NCBI GenBank assembly: GCA_031291445.1
Contig: JARLJA010000009.1
Location: 1-61,384 of the forward strand
Length of the DNA: 61,384 nucleotides
Direction: 5' to 3'
From: Xanthobacteraceae bacterium
GTDB lineage: Bacteria > Pseudomonadota > Alphaproteobacteria > Rhizobiales > Xanthobacteraceae
Shown here: positions 33,024 to 40,696 of the stretch, in pieces
Layout of the letters: every line of letters begins with the position of its first letter
Numbering within the stretch: the stretch's first letter is position 1
Made by a program: the position numbers and the translations under genes
The notes under the pieces: model-generated
Seen by the model: the letters and a program-made list of their open reading frames with translations, nothing else
Databases searched by the model: none
Told to the model about the DNA's origin: nothing

Positions 33024-34320
33024 CGTTGTGTCGGATCGACCCGGGCATCTGCGCCGGAGCCGCCGGACAATCCTGGCCGCCTGCCGGGCCTGTCGTCCCG
33101 ATGCTGGCTTCAGCCTCGGGAAGGATCGGCAGGTCGAACCGGAAATGCGCGCCGCACGGATCGCTGGCCGACACGGTCAGATGGCCGTGAAGCTGCCGTG
33201 TCAGGCCGGTGATGACCCGGATTCCCAGGCTCGGCCGCTTCTCCCCGATATCGAAGCCGGCGGGAAGCCCGACGCCGTAGTCGATCACTTCGACGCGGAG
33301 AAGCCCCTCGATTTCGCGCGCCGAAACCACGATCACGCCGGTACCGTCCGGGTAGGCATGCTTGACGGCGTTGCTGACCAGTTCGTTGATCAGGAGGCCA
33401 AGCGGAATCGCGTGATCGGCCGACAGCAGCATCGGGTCGGCATGGCACCGGATCACGTGTCGTCCCGCCGCGCCCTGCAGCTTGCCGCAGAATTCGATGA
33501 TGAAATCCGCCAGGTCGACGAACCCGATCCTCGAACCGCGCCACAGGTGGTCATGAACCTGGGCGATGGTCGCCACCCTCGCGGCCGCCTCTTCGAGAGC
33601 GTCCCTGACGTCATCGGAATGCGCGCCCCGCGACTGCACACGGAGCAATCCGACCACGGAGGTGAGGCTGTTCTTGACGCGGTGGCTCATTTCCCGCGCC
33701 AACAGCGCCTGGTAGTCCAGCGCCTCCTGAAGCCTGGCGTCGGCCTGCTGACGCTCGATCGCCAGTCCGAGAAGCCCGGCGAATGCGGCGAGGAAATCGG
33801 CATCCGCCTGGTCGAAGCGGCCCGGATCGGGGCTGGCGACTTCGAGCACGCCGAAAAACACGTTGCCGTGCCCGCCCCGCTCGATCAGCACGTTGATCGC
33901 GCGCTTGATGCCGTGATCCGTCAGAAGGCCAGGCGACCGGAAGCGCGTGTCGGCCTGCACCTGATTGGAGATGACGGCCTGGCCGGTCCGGAACGCATAT
34001 CCGGCCGGAGAACTGTCGTCGGCGGCGAACGAGATGTTCGCTAACTTGTCCGGCTCCCAGCCGACGCCCGCCCGCGCCACCAGGCTCCGTTGCTCCGGCA
34101 GGAATTCCAGGACCTTGGCGAAACGTGCCCCAAGTCCCTGCGCGCAGAGCTCGGCGGCGCGCTGAAGAATCTCTTTCTCGTCGCGGGTCTGGAGCGCCGC
34201 GCGCCCGAATTCGCCGAGCAGGGCCTGTTGCCGGAGCCGGTAGCGTAGTTCGTCCCGGATGGCGAGGGTCCCAAGCAGGATCGGAAAGTCCAGGCCTTCG
34301 GATTTCATGGTCGTTTGCAT
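32992..34320 (-). CDS. HWE/HisKA_2-type sensor histidine kinase with GAF domain
   Basis: 442 residues, no membrane segment. A GAF domain covers about 45-190 (LQRAAELCAQGLGARF, IERGGHGNVFFGVLEVAS). The phosphoacceptor is His about 213 in REMSHRVKNSLTSVVG, the HisKA_2/HWE signature. An ATPase domain with LINELVSNAVKHAYPDG (N box) and VIDYGVGLP follows. A cytoplasmic signal such as a small ligand or redox state is likely sensed by GAF. GGGGGATC lies before ATG 34320. The response regulator gene starts 217 bases away in the opposite direction, a typical divergent pair. HWE kinases often feed PhyR-type stress responses, but PhyR is not in the window. Confidence 0.9.
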   Translation of the reverse strand: MQTTMKSEGLDFPILLGTLAIRDELRYRLRQQALLGEFGRAALQTRDEKEILQRAAELCAQGLGARFAKVLEFLPEQRSLVARAGVGWEPDKLANISFAADDSSPAGYAFRTGQAVISNQVQADTRFRSPGLLTDHGIKRAINVLIERGGHGNVFFGVLEVASPDPGRFDQADADFLAAFAGLLGLAIERQQADARLQEALDYQALLAREMSHRVKNSLTSVVGLLRVQSRGAHSDDVRDALEEAAARVATIAQVHDHLWRGSRIGFVDLADFIIEFCGKLQGAAGRHVIRCHADPMLLSADHAIPLGLLINELVSNAVKHAYPDGTGVIVVSAREIEGLLRVEVIDYGVGLPAGFDIGEKRPSLGIRVITGLTRQLHGHLTVSASDPCGAHFRFDLPILPEAEASIGTTGPAGGQDCPAAPAQMPGSIRHNGEHHAATRPT

Positions 34321-34537
34321 GGCGATCCCCCGCGATCGGGTTGCACCCTGGCGTTGAGTTCCTGGCCCAAATTGTCCTTTGTTGACAATATCCTGACGCC
34401 GTTTCCGGCCTCGGTCTGTGCAAAACTGCTCACCAGGACGCTTTTCGACCGCGCTCCGGCGCCGCTTGGTGGCGTGGGCCACCGACAAACACAGGTGAGA
34501 CGTGCGACCACACGCTCCTGCGAAGGAGAGGCCGGCC

Positions 34538-35125
34538 GTGTCCCACGACGACGAGATCAAGCATGACCTGGAATGCCTGCGCCTGGCGTCGGATCTCACG
34601 CAGCTGTCTCACGGGGCTCTCGATCCGGATCTGAGGGCGCATTGCACGCGAATGGCGGCGTTCTGGTCCGGCGAGGCGGATGGCGGATTTGAACAGGACG
34701 TGGTGTGGAACGATGAACCGGAGAATCCGGCGGCCGAGGCATCGGCCGGGCCCCCGACCGTCGTTCTCCTCGTCGAGGACGAGCCGCTGCTGCGGGAGCT
34801 GACCGCCACGATGATCGATGAGGCAGGGTTCACGGCGCTGGAAGCCAACACGGCCGACGATGCGCTCGCCCTGCTCGAAGCCCGATCGGACATCGCGCTG
34901 CTGTTCACCGACATCGACATGCCCGGAAGCATGGATGGGCTGGAGCTGGCGCGGTTGGCTTGTGAGCGCTGGCCGGCGATCAAGACGCTCGTCGCGTCGG
35001 GCAAGGTTCGTCCCTCGGCATCCGAGCTGCCGCCGAACAGCGTGTTTCTCGCCAAGCCCTATCGCGGTGCGGCGCTGATCGCCCAACTGCGGTCCATGGC
35101 CGGCCGGATCGACGCCAAGCCATGA
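34538..35125 (+). CDS. Response regulator with N-terminal extension and C-terminal receiver
   Basis: 195 residues from GTG 34538, preceded by AAGGAGAG; GTG 34502 would add 12 residues. Residues 1-70 are a charged helical extension without known domain. The receiver follows (VVLLVEDEPLLREL) with acidic pocket Glu80-Asp81, phosphoacceptor Asp about 125 in FTDIDMPG, and Lys in FLAKPYRG. No DNA-binding output is present, so it acts as a phosphate relay or by protein contact. Divergent to the HWE kinase, its likely partner. Confidence 0.85.
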   Translation: MSHDDEIKHDLECLRLASDLTQLSHGALDPDLRAHCTRMAAFWSGEADGGFEQDVVWNDEPENPAAEASAGPPTVVLLVEDEPLLRELTATMIDEAGFTALEANTADDALALLEARSDIALLFTDIDMPGSMDGLELARLACERWPAIKTLVASGKVRPSASELPPNSVFLAKPYRGAALIAQLRSMAGRIDAKP

Positions 35126-35262
35126 GCAATACGGCTCAGACTCACCGGCAAAATCGCGCTTGGATACGCGGCCTGGACGTGTGACGGCGGGATGGCGCGT
35201 GCGCGGCGTCGGCCGCGCGTCCCGCGCCGGCCGCCCGGCAAGGACAAAGCAGACCGCATCGC

Positions 35263-36009
35263 ATGCCAAAAGCCCAGACGGATCATGACCTGCGGAGCAA
35301 TCAACTGCTCACCGCCCTGGAGCCGGCCAGCCGCAGACGACTTGACCCGCATCTGCAGCCGATCGAGTTCAAGCTCGGCGCGATGGTCTGCGACGCCGGC
35401 GGCCTGCTCAAGCACGCCTATTTCCCGCAAGGTTCCGTTCTCTCGCTGCTGACCGTGCTGGAGAACGGCGCGGCCATCGAGACCGCCAATATCGGCCGCG
35501 AAGGCGCCTTCGGCCTGTTCGCCGCCATGTACAGCCGGGTGTCCTTCAATCGATGCATCGTCCAGCTCGAGGGCCATACGGTGCGCTGTCCGATTGAGCT
35601 GGTGCAACACGAATTCGAGACCAGCGAGCACGTCCGCAACCTGTTCGTGAGCTATTCGGAGACGCTGCTGTCGCAGGTCCAGCAGACCGTCGCCTGCAAT
35701 TCGATGCACAGCACCGAGGAGCGGATGTGCCGCTGGCTCCTGATGATGCACGACCGCGCCGAGGGCGAGGCGCTGCCCTATACCCATGAATTCCTGTCGC
35801 AGATCCTGGGTACCAGCCGCAAATCGGTGACGCTCGCGGCACAGTCGATGCAGGCGGCCGGCCTCATCAGCTACCACCGTGGCACGATCCAGGTGCTGGA
35901 TCGCGCCGGCCTCGAGAGGGCGTCGTGTGAATGCTACGCCATCGTCAAGGAGCGGTTCGATGCATTCCTGACGCCGCCCTCGACCGCGCTGCCAAGCCAC
36001 AAGAGGTAA
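35263..36009 (+). CDS. Crp/Fnr family transcriptional regulator (divergent type)
   Basis: 248 residues. The cNMP-type roll covers about 20-130 (VCDAGGLLKHAYFPQGSV, ETANIGREGAFGLFAAMYS), then a dimer helix and a winged HTH with EFLSQILGTSRKSVTLAAQS. The proteins with a FPxxGxxSLL motif form a Crp/Fnr group common in Bradyrhizobium with no known ligand. No N-terminal FNR cysteines. It lies 137 bases after the response regulator on the same strand, perhaps in one operon. Confidence 0.87.
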   Translation: MPKAQTDHDLRSNQLLTALEPASRRRLDPHLQPIEFKLGAMVCDAGGLLKHAYFPQGSVLSLLTVLENGAAIETANIGREGAFGLFAAMYSRVSFNRCIVQLEGHTVRCPIELVQHEFETSEHVRNLFVSYSETLLSQVQQTVACNSMHSTEERMCRWLLMMHDRAEGEALPYTHEFLSQILGTSRKSVTLAAQSMQAAGLISYHRGTIQVLDRAGLERASCECYAIVKERFDAFLTPPSTALPSHKR

Positions 36010-36058
36010 AGTCACAAGAAGTGAAGCAGGCAACCAGCGGCGGCGCCGACGGACAAGG

Positions 36059-36520
36059 TCACTTGACCTTCTGATCAGGCTCGCCGGTGGTGGACTTGTC
36101 GCCTGAAATGTGCGGCGCGTCGTGCAGCACGACATTGAGCAGGGAACTGTGGACCTCGAGATGGCCGTTGTAGTCGATGAAGCCCATCTTGCGGAACTTG
36201 TTCATGAAATGGCTGACGCGCGAGCGCGTGGTGCCGATCATGTCGGCGAGCGTCTCCTGGCTGACCTTGGCGATGATCTGCTTGGGTTCGCCGCTGTTTC
36301 CGAAGTTCGCCAGCAGCAGCAACGCGCGCGCCAGCCGCTTCTCGCTCGAATTGAAGAGCTGGTCGATCAGGTCCGCTTCCACGCGGATGGTACGGGCCAG
36401 AATATGGGCTACGAATATTTCGGAGAACTTCGGCTCGTCACGCAGGATCGCCATCGCGGCGCTCTTGCCGATCTGCATGATGTCGCAATCGGTCATCGCC
36501 GACGCCGTCGACAGGTTGAA
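36059..36520 (-). pseudogene. Truncated Crp/Fnr family gene (relic of a paralogue of 13038-13739)
   Basis: About 150 codons match the C-terminal 60 percent of the regulator at 13038: DQLFNSSEKRLAR, QETLAEMIGTTRSRVS (here QETLADMIGTTRSRVS) and FMNKFRKMGFIDYNGH. The homology begins near 36517; the whole cyclic-nucleotide roll is missing. The frame extends to 36715 through unrelated codons that overlap the real microprotein at 36653, so the extension is not coding. An internal ATG at 36496 could still express an HTH-only protein of 145 residues. I call it a relic because the effector domain is gone. Confidence 0.7.
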
Positions 36521-36652
36521 AGCGAAAGCGCCGGCTTCTGCGGCACGCCTTTGTGTGCCCCGCTGCGCGGGAAGTGAGCAAATCTGACCAAACGCGCCAC
36601 GCGTGCTCCTGTAAAATGCCCCTTCAGGCGCTTGGTCTGGCCGGAGGCCACA

Positions 36653-36823
36653 ATGGATCGCTACATCCATGAACAAAATCTCGCGCTCTATCGGAAGCAG
36701 CTTTCCGAGACGCATGACGCGACGCGGCGCAGCGTCTTGCTGGGATTGATCGCCAGGGAGCTGGCGAATGAGCCGCCTGCCGAAACTGGGGCCAGAACTG
36801 GGCCGCAGCCTGGAGACTCATGA
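36653..36823 (+). CDS. Microprotein, paralogue of the one at 5166
   Basis: 56 residues, MDRYIHEQNLALYRKQLSET, then a second helix (VLLGLIARELANE) and a Pro/Gly-rich tail. It shares the pattern Ile-His, Asn-Leu, Arg-Lys, Ser-Glu-Thr, Leu-Leu-x-Leu with the protein at 5166-5312. GGAGG lies at good spacing. It sits between the Crp/Fnr relic and the hybrid kinase. Probably a small helical hairpin. Function unknown. Confidence 0.7.
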   Translation: MDRYIHEQNLALYRKQLSETHDATRRSVLLGLIARELANEPPAETGARTGPQPGDS

Positions 36824-36957
36824 CTTGGACAGGAAGCTGACCGCTGGCTTCAAATCGACGGCCGGACGGGCGGCTGCCAAGGCCCCGGATGCTCGGGGCG
36901 CGAGCCGATCCCGCGACGGGAGCAAACCCGACGCCGATGACAAAGTGAGGCGTAGCC

Positions 36958-39354
36958 ATGCGATCGCGTAGATGCAGCTCATCGGAGCAGGCCGGCTTGG
37001 CGAATACCTTGCCGTCCGCGCGGATCATCGCGCTGAATGTCGTCACCGGTCCAGGCGCCAACGCCCCAATTCCCGTCACCAAGGGCCGTCCATCGCGGGA
37101 CGACGGCGGCGCCTTGAAGGAGCGGCTGCTGGCGCTGGCCGCCAGCAACAGGAAGCTGCAGCGGACAATCAAGCAGGACACTGCGGTCGTCGATGATCTC
37201 AAGAAAGCCCTGGACGCCACGGACGTCGCCACCATCCTCCTGGATATCGACCTGAACATTCGTTTCTTCACACCGGCCACCAGGCTCGTCTTCGATCTCA
37301 CCGCCGGCGATATCGGTCGCCCCCTCGCGCGCCTGAGCTCGCTCGGTCTCGACGAGGCGCTGCTCGGCGATGCCAAGGACGTGCTGCAGACGTTTGAGCC
37401 GATCGAGCGGGAAGTCGAGGCGCGGAGCGGCGCCTGGTACATCCGCCGCATCCTGCCGCTGCAGACCGGGGGCGAGGCAATCGAGGGTGTCGCCATCACG
37501 TTTGCCGACATCACGCGTCGGAAGGAAGTGGCCGACGCGCTGGAACGTGCAAAGTCGCAGGCCGACGCCGCCAATGCGGCGAAGTCGCGCTTCCTTGCCG
37601 CCGCGAGCCACGACCTGCGCCAGCCGCTGCAGACGCTGGTGCTGCTGCAGGAACTGCTGGCGAAAGCCGCCATCGGCGACAAGGCGCTGAAGCTGGTCGC
37701 GCGGCTCGGCGAAACCCTGGACGGCATGGCCGGGATGTTGAACGCCCTGCTCGATATCAACCAGATCGAGGCCGGGACCGTCCGCGCCGAGCCCGAAACC
37801 TTTCGGATCGACGCCGTGCTCGACCGGGTGAAGTCCGAGCTCGGCTATCAGGCGGAGGCGCAACGGATCGCGCTGCACGTGGTGCCATGCGCGGTTTCGG
37901 TCCGCAGCGACCCCCGCCTCCTGGAACAGATGGTCCGCAACCTGCTGTCGAACGCCCTCAAGTACACCAAGCGCGGGAGGGTGCTGCTCGGATGCCGGCG
38001 GCGGCAGGGAAAACTGAGCATCGAGATCTGGGATACCGGTGTCGGCATCCCCGCGGACCAACTTGAGGATATCTTCGAAGAGTATCACCAGCTCGGCAAT
38101 GCGGCGCAGGACCGCTCGCTCGGCATGGGGCTGGGTCTCTCCATCGTCAGAAGGCTCGGCGTTCTGCTGGGGCACACGGTGACGGTGCGCTCGCGGCTCG
38201 GAAAGGGCTCGGTCTTCACCATCCAGGTCGACCAATCGCCCGCCGGAATGCCGCCCTCAATCGACCAGCCCGGCGCCAAGGGCACGGCCCACGCCGGCGC
38301 GGCTCGCGCCGGCACCGTTCTCGTCGTCGAGGATGTGACCGACGTGCGCGATCTTCTTGAAACCGCCCTCGCCGCCGAGGGATACCGGGTGGCGACGGCC
38401 GGGGATGGCGCCGAAGCCCTGAAAGCGATCGAGACCGCCGCGTTTCGGCCGAGCCTGGTCATCTCCGACTACAACCTGCCGAACGACATGGACGGCCTCG
38501 AGCTGGCCGACAGCCTGCGCGCCCGCCTTGGCCGCTCCGTGCCGGTCATCATCCTGACCGGCGATATTTCGACGGACACCCTGCGCGCCATCGCGCTGCA
38601 TGGATGCGAGCATCTCAACAAGCCGGCGAGCCTCAAGGAGCTGACCGCCGCGATCGAGCGGCTCGTCCCGCCGTCGCGCGACCCGGCCGCTCCGCCCGCG
38701 CCTTGCGCGGTCACGGCGGCGGCGACCCCGCCCGTCGTGTTCGTCGTCGACGACGACAGCCATGTCCGCCAGGCGGTCCGCAGCATGCTGGAGGACGAAG
38801 GCCGGATCGTGGAGGATTTCGAGGATGCGGAAGCCTTCCTTGATGCCTACCGTCCCGGTCGCAAGGCGTGCCTGCTGATCGACGCCAATCTGCCCGGCAT
38901 CAGCGGCATCGACCTGCTGAAGCGCCTGAAGGACGCCGGACATCCGATTCCCGCCATCATGATCACCGGGCACAGCGACGTCCCCATGGCGGTGGAAGCC
39001 ATGAAGGCCGGCGCGTCGGATTTTCTCGAGAAGCCGATCCGCGGCACCGAACTGCTCGCCGGCATCGCGCGGGCCCTCGAACAAGCCGGCGACTCCGGCA
39101 AGCTGACCTCCTGGCGCAAGGATGCGGCCGATCACCTGGCCGGCCTGACCCGGCGGCAGCGCCAGATCATGGAGATGGTTCTCGCCGGCCACCCGAGCAA
39201 GAACATCGCCGCGGACCTCGGCATCTCACGCCGCACCGTGGAGAACCACCGCGCCTCGATCATGAAGCGTACCGGGTCGCGGTCGCTCCCGGCATTGGCG
39301 CGCCTGGCGCTGGCCGCGGCGTGGACCGATGGCGGCGCACCGGCCGAGGGCTAG
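36958..39354 (+). CDS. Hybrid histidine kinase: PAS-HisKA-HATPase-REC-REC-FixJ-like HTH
   Basis: 798 residues, soluble. A PAS domain covers about 80-190 (DATDVATILLDIDLNIRFFT), of the kind found after CheR in CheB/CheR fusions. HisKA has His218 in AAASHDLRQPLQ. HATPase is about 315-425 (NLLSNALKYTK, DTGVGIP, GMGLGLSIV). Receiver 1 has Asp504 (VISDYNLP). Receiver 2 has Asp642 (LLIDANLPG) and Lys692. A LuxR/FixJ-type HTH lies at about 727-790, with GISRRTVENHRASIMKRT and SLPALARLAL, which strongly recalls FixJ. One protein thus holds sensor, relay and DNA-binding output. It is the best local candidate to bind the repeated GTAGTTTCCGA elements. GAGG precedes ATG 36958; a longer N-terminus is possible. 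Confidence 0.9.
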   Translation: MRSRRCSSSEQAGLANTLPSARIIALNVVTGPGANAPIPVTKGRPSRDDGGALKERLLALAASNRKLQRTIKQDTAVVDDLKKALDATDVATILLDIDLNIRFFTPATRLVFDLTAGDIGRPLARLSSLGLDEALLGDAKDVLQTFEPIEREVEARSGAWYIRRILPLQTGGEAIEGVAITFADITRRKEVADALERAKSQADAANAAKSRFLAAASHDLRQPLQTLVLLQELLAKAAIGDKALKLVARLGETLDGMAGMLNALLDINQIEAGTVRAEPETFRIDAVLDRVKSELGYQAEAQRIALHVVPCAVSVRSDPRLLEQMVRNLLSNALKYTKRGRVLLGCRRRQGKLSIEIWDTGVGIPADQLEDIFEEYHQLGNAAQDRSLGMGLGLSIVRRLGVLLGHTVTVRSRLGKGSVFTIQVDQSPAGMPPSIDQPGAKGTAHAGAARAGTVLVVEDVTDVRDLLETALAAEGYRVATAGDGAEALKAIETAAFRPSLVISDYNLPNDMDGLELADSLRARLGRSVPVIILTGDISTDTLRAIALHGCEHLNKPASLKELTAAIERLVPPSRDPAAPPAPCAVTAAATPPVVFVVDDDSHVRQAVRSMLEDEGRIVEDFEDAEAFLDAYRPGRKACLLIDANLPGISGIDLLKRLKDAGHPIPAIMITGHSDVPMAVEAMKAGASDFLEKPIRGTELLAGIARALEQAGDSGKLTSWRKDAADHLAGLTRRQRQIMEMVLAGHPSKNIAADLGISRRTVENHRASIMKRTGSRSLPALARLALAAAWTDGGAPAEG

Positions 39355-39874
39355 ATCCGAATGGGGAGGGTCCCTCGCTCCCTGACGCCGGCGGAGCGGG
39401 TCAAGCCCGGCCATGACGCTGAAATTGGAGCCACGCGGAGGGATGATCGCAGGCACCCCGACACCCTCGGCGTCACCCGCGGGCTTGACCCTACGACATT
39501 CACACATCTCGTAGTGGTCCCGAATATGTCGTCCAGGAGCTTCGTTTTCGGGCAGTGACCAGTTCCCTCCCCCCTTGTGGGGGAGGGTTAGGGAGGGGGG
39601 TGATGGAGAAGCCGCAGCGCGACTGCTCGCTCCTTCTTCCGCCCTCACATCAATTCAGAGTTTGCGGCTTACCCCCCCTCCCCGGCCCTCCCCCACAAGG
39701 GGGGAGGGAGGGCGCAACACATCGCCTCCATCTCAGGCGGCGGATCGAGATGTGTGAATCCAGCAGAGCTTGACCCGCGGGTCCACGCTTAAACCAACAT
39801 CGTTCAGGAAATTGTGGATGGCCCGGGACCAGGCCCGGCCATGACGACTCGATAGAGGCGCTGCCTCTGGCTGG
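39355..39874. other. Repeat-rich gene-free interval
   Basis: 520 bases without a real gene. Contains a REP half at 39396-39419 (GGTCAAGCCCGGCCATGACG), the nested palindrome 39498-39759 and another REP half ending near 39844. Open frames here are by-products of the palindromes. Confidence 0.75.
39498..39759. repeat. Nested palindromic repeat (MITE- or REP-like)
   Basis: Terminal 14-bp perfect inverted repeats ATTCACACATCTCG (39498-39511) and CGAGATGTGTGAAT (39746-39759) enclose two inner arms of 23 bp. The arms (39565-39587 and 39686-39708) are exact reverse complements, each with a CTTGTG or CACAAG centre between C- and G-runs, and each able to fold alone. This is typical of extragenic palindromes in Rhizobiales. 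Confidence 0.82.
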
Positions 39875-40195
39875 CTAGCTCTGCCGGTAGTCGTCGATCC
39901 GTCGCCGCGCCACCGAGAAGGCGTCCTTGACGGCCGCCTCAGCGTGTTCGTGGCGCCGCTCATCCGCAGCCCCGCGGCTGATCACGATGTTTTCATGCGG
40001 CGGCATCGTCACCAGGATATGGATCTGAAACCCCGCCCCGTGCCGATGGTGCTCGCCCGGCCCGATCACGGTTACCCGGCCCGATGTGATGCGATGATCG
40101 TGGGTTTCGAGGCGCGCGAATTCGCGTTCGATGTCGGCGCGCACCACGTCCGACGGCTCGCATCCTTGAAACCTGACCTGCAAAGCGTTCTGCAT
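39875..40195 (-). CDS. HPF/RaiA-family ribosome-associated protein
   Basis: 106 residues. MQNALQVRFQGCEPSDVVRA, then an internal strand (RVTVIGPGEHHRHGAGFQIH) and ILVTMPPHENIVISRGAADE match the beta-alpha-beta fold of ribosome hibernation factors. HPF and RaiA bind the 30S subunit and stop translation in starving cells. GGAAGGTCC precedes the ATG at 40195. The long C-terminal domain of long-type HPF is missing, so it is a short form. The gene is divergent from the FixJ-controlled microprotein at 40370. Confidence 0.82.
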   Translation of the reverse strand: MQNALQVRFQGCEPSDVVRADIEREFARLETHDHRITSGRVTVIGPGEHHRHGAGFQIHILVTMPPHENIVISRGAADERRHEHAEAAVKDAFSVARRRIDDYRQS

Positions 40196-40279
40196 CTGGA
40201 CCTTCCGGTGGGCCGCCCCCCTGGGAAGAGTCAATCCGCCGGCCGCCGAATGGTTGCAGCCGCAATGCCCCGCGACTGA

Positions 40280-40320
40280 GTAGTTTCCGATGCTGACCCG
40301 GCCGCCGCCCCCGATGCTAG
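40280..40320 (+). promoter_or_regulatory. FixJ-type promoter element E
   Basis: GTAGTTTCCGA at 40280-40290, 25 bases, then GCTAG (40316-40320). Predicted start about 40327 leads to GTG 40370. Confidence 0.78.
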
Positions 40321-40369
40321 TGTCTGCTGGAGCGGCGATGTCGTCGCGAGCGAAAACAGGGAGACGCAC

Positions 40370-40549
40370 GTGACCAGCAAGAAGCCAGACCTCAAGGTCG
40401 TCGCCAAGCCGGACAAGATTGCTCATCCCGGCATGTTGGGCGACGGCACCGAAGAGCAAAACCTCAACGAAGCCGGCGATGCGTCCAAACGCATCAAGAA
40501 GGACGAACTGGACACGGCCTTCGCCAAGGCCCCACCCAAGAAGCGCTGA
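40370..40549 (+). CDS. Charged microprotein under FixJ-type promoter
   Basis: 59 residues from GTG 40370 (MTSKKPDLKVVAKPDKIAHP, then GMLGDGTEEQNLNEAGDASK and a Lys-rich end). It is rich in Lys, Asp, Glu and Pro and lacks hydrophobic core or membrane segment, so it is probably disordered. The start is supported by the upstream CAGGGAGAC and by promoter element E 43 bases before it. No function known. Confidence 0.65.
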   Translation: MTSKKPDLKVVAKPDKIAHPGMLGDGTEEQNLNEAGDASKRIKKDELDTAFAKAPPKKR

Positions 40550-40696
40550 ATCGCCCGCGGTGGGGTGTGGCCCGTCGGCCAAGTCGCAGGAGCATAGCTC
40601 GGCACGGTGATCCCGGTTCTCGCAGTCGCGTCACTTTGCGGCGGGTGCTTTTGCGACTGTCAGAACCATGGGAAAGCACAACTGGAGGAACCCCCG

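Noticed and set aside
36521-36715. N-terminal part of the Crp/Fnr relic as coding
   Set aside because: It does not align with any part of the intact paralogue and overlaps the microprotein at 36653 on the other strand.
36768-36971. 67-codon plus-strand frame between microprotein and hybrid kinase
   Set aside because: It overlaps the supported microprotein in another frame and has low-complexity Ala/Arg/Ser composition without a match.
39361-39773. Several open frames in the repeat region
   Set aside because: They are generated by palindromic C/G-rich repeats and have no ribosome-binding sites.
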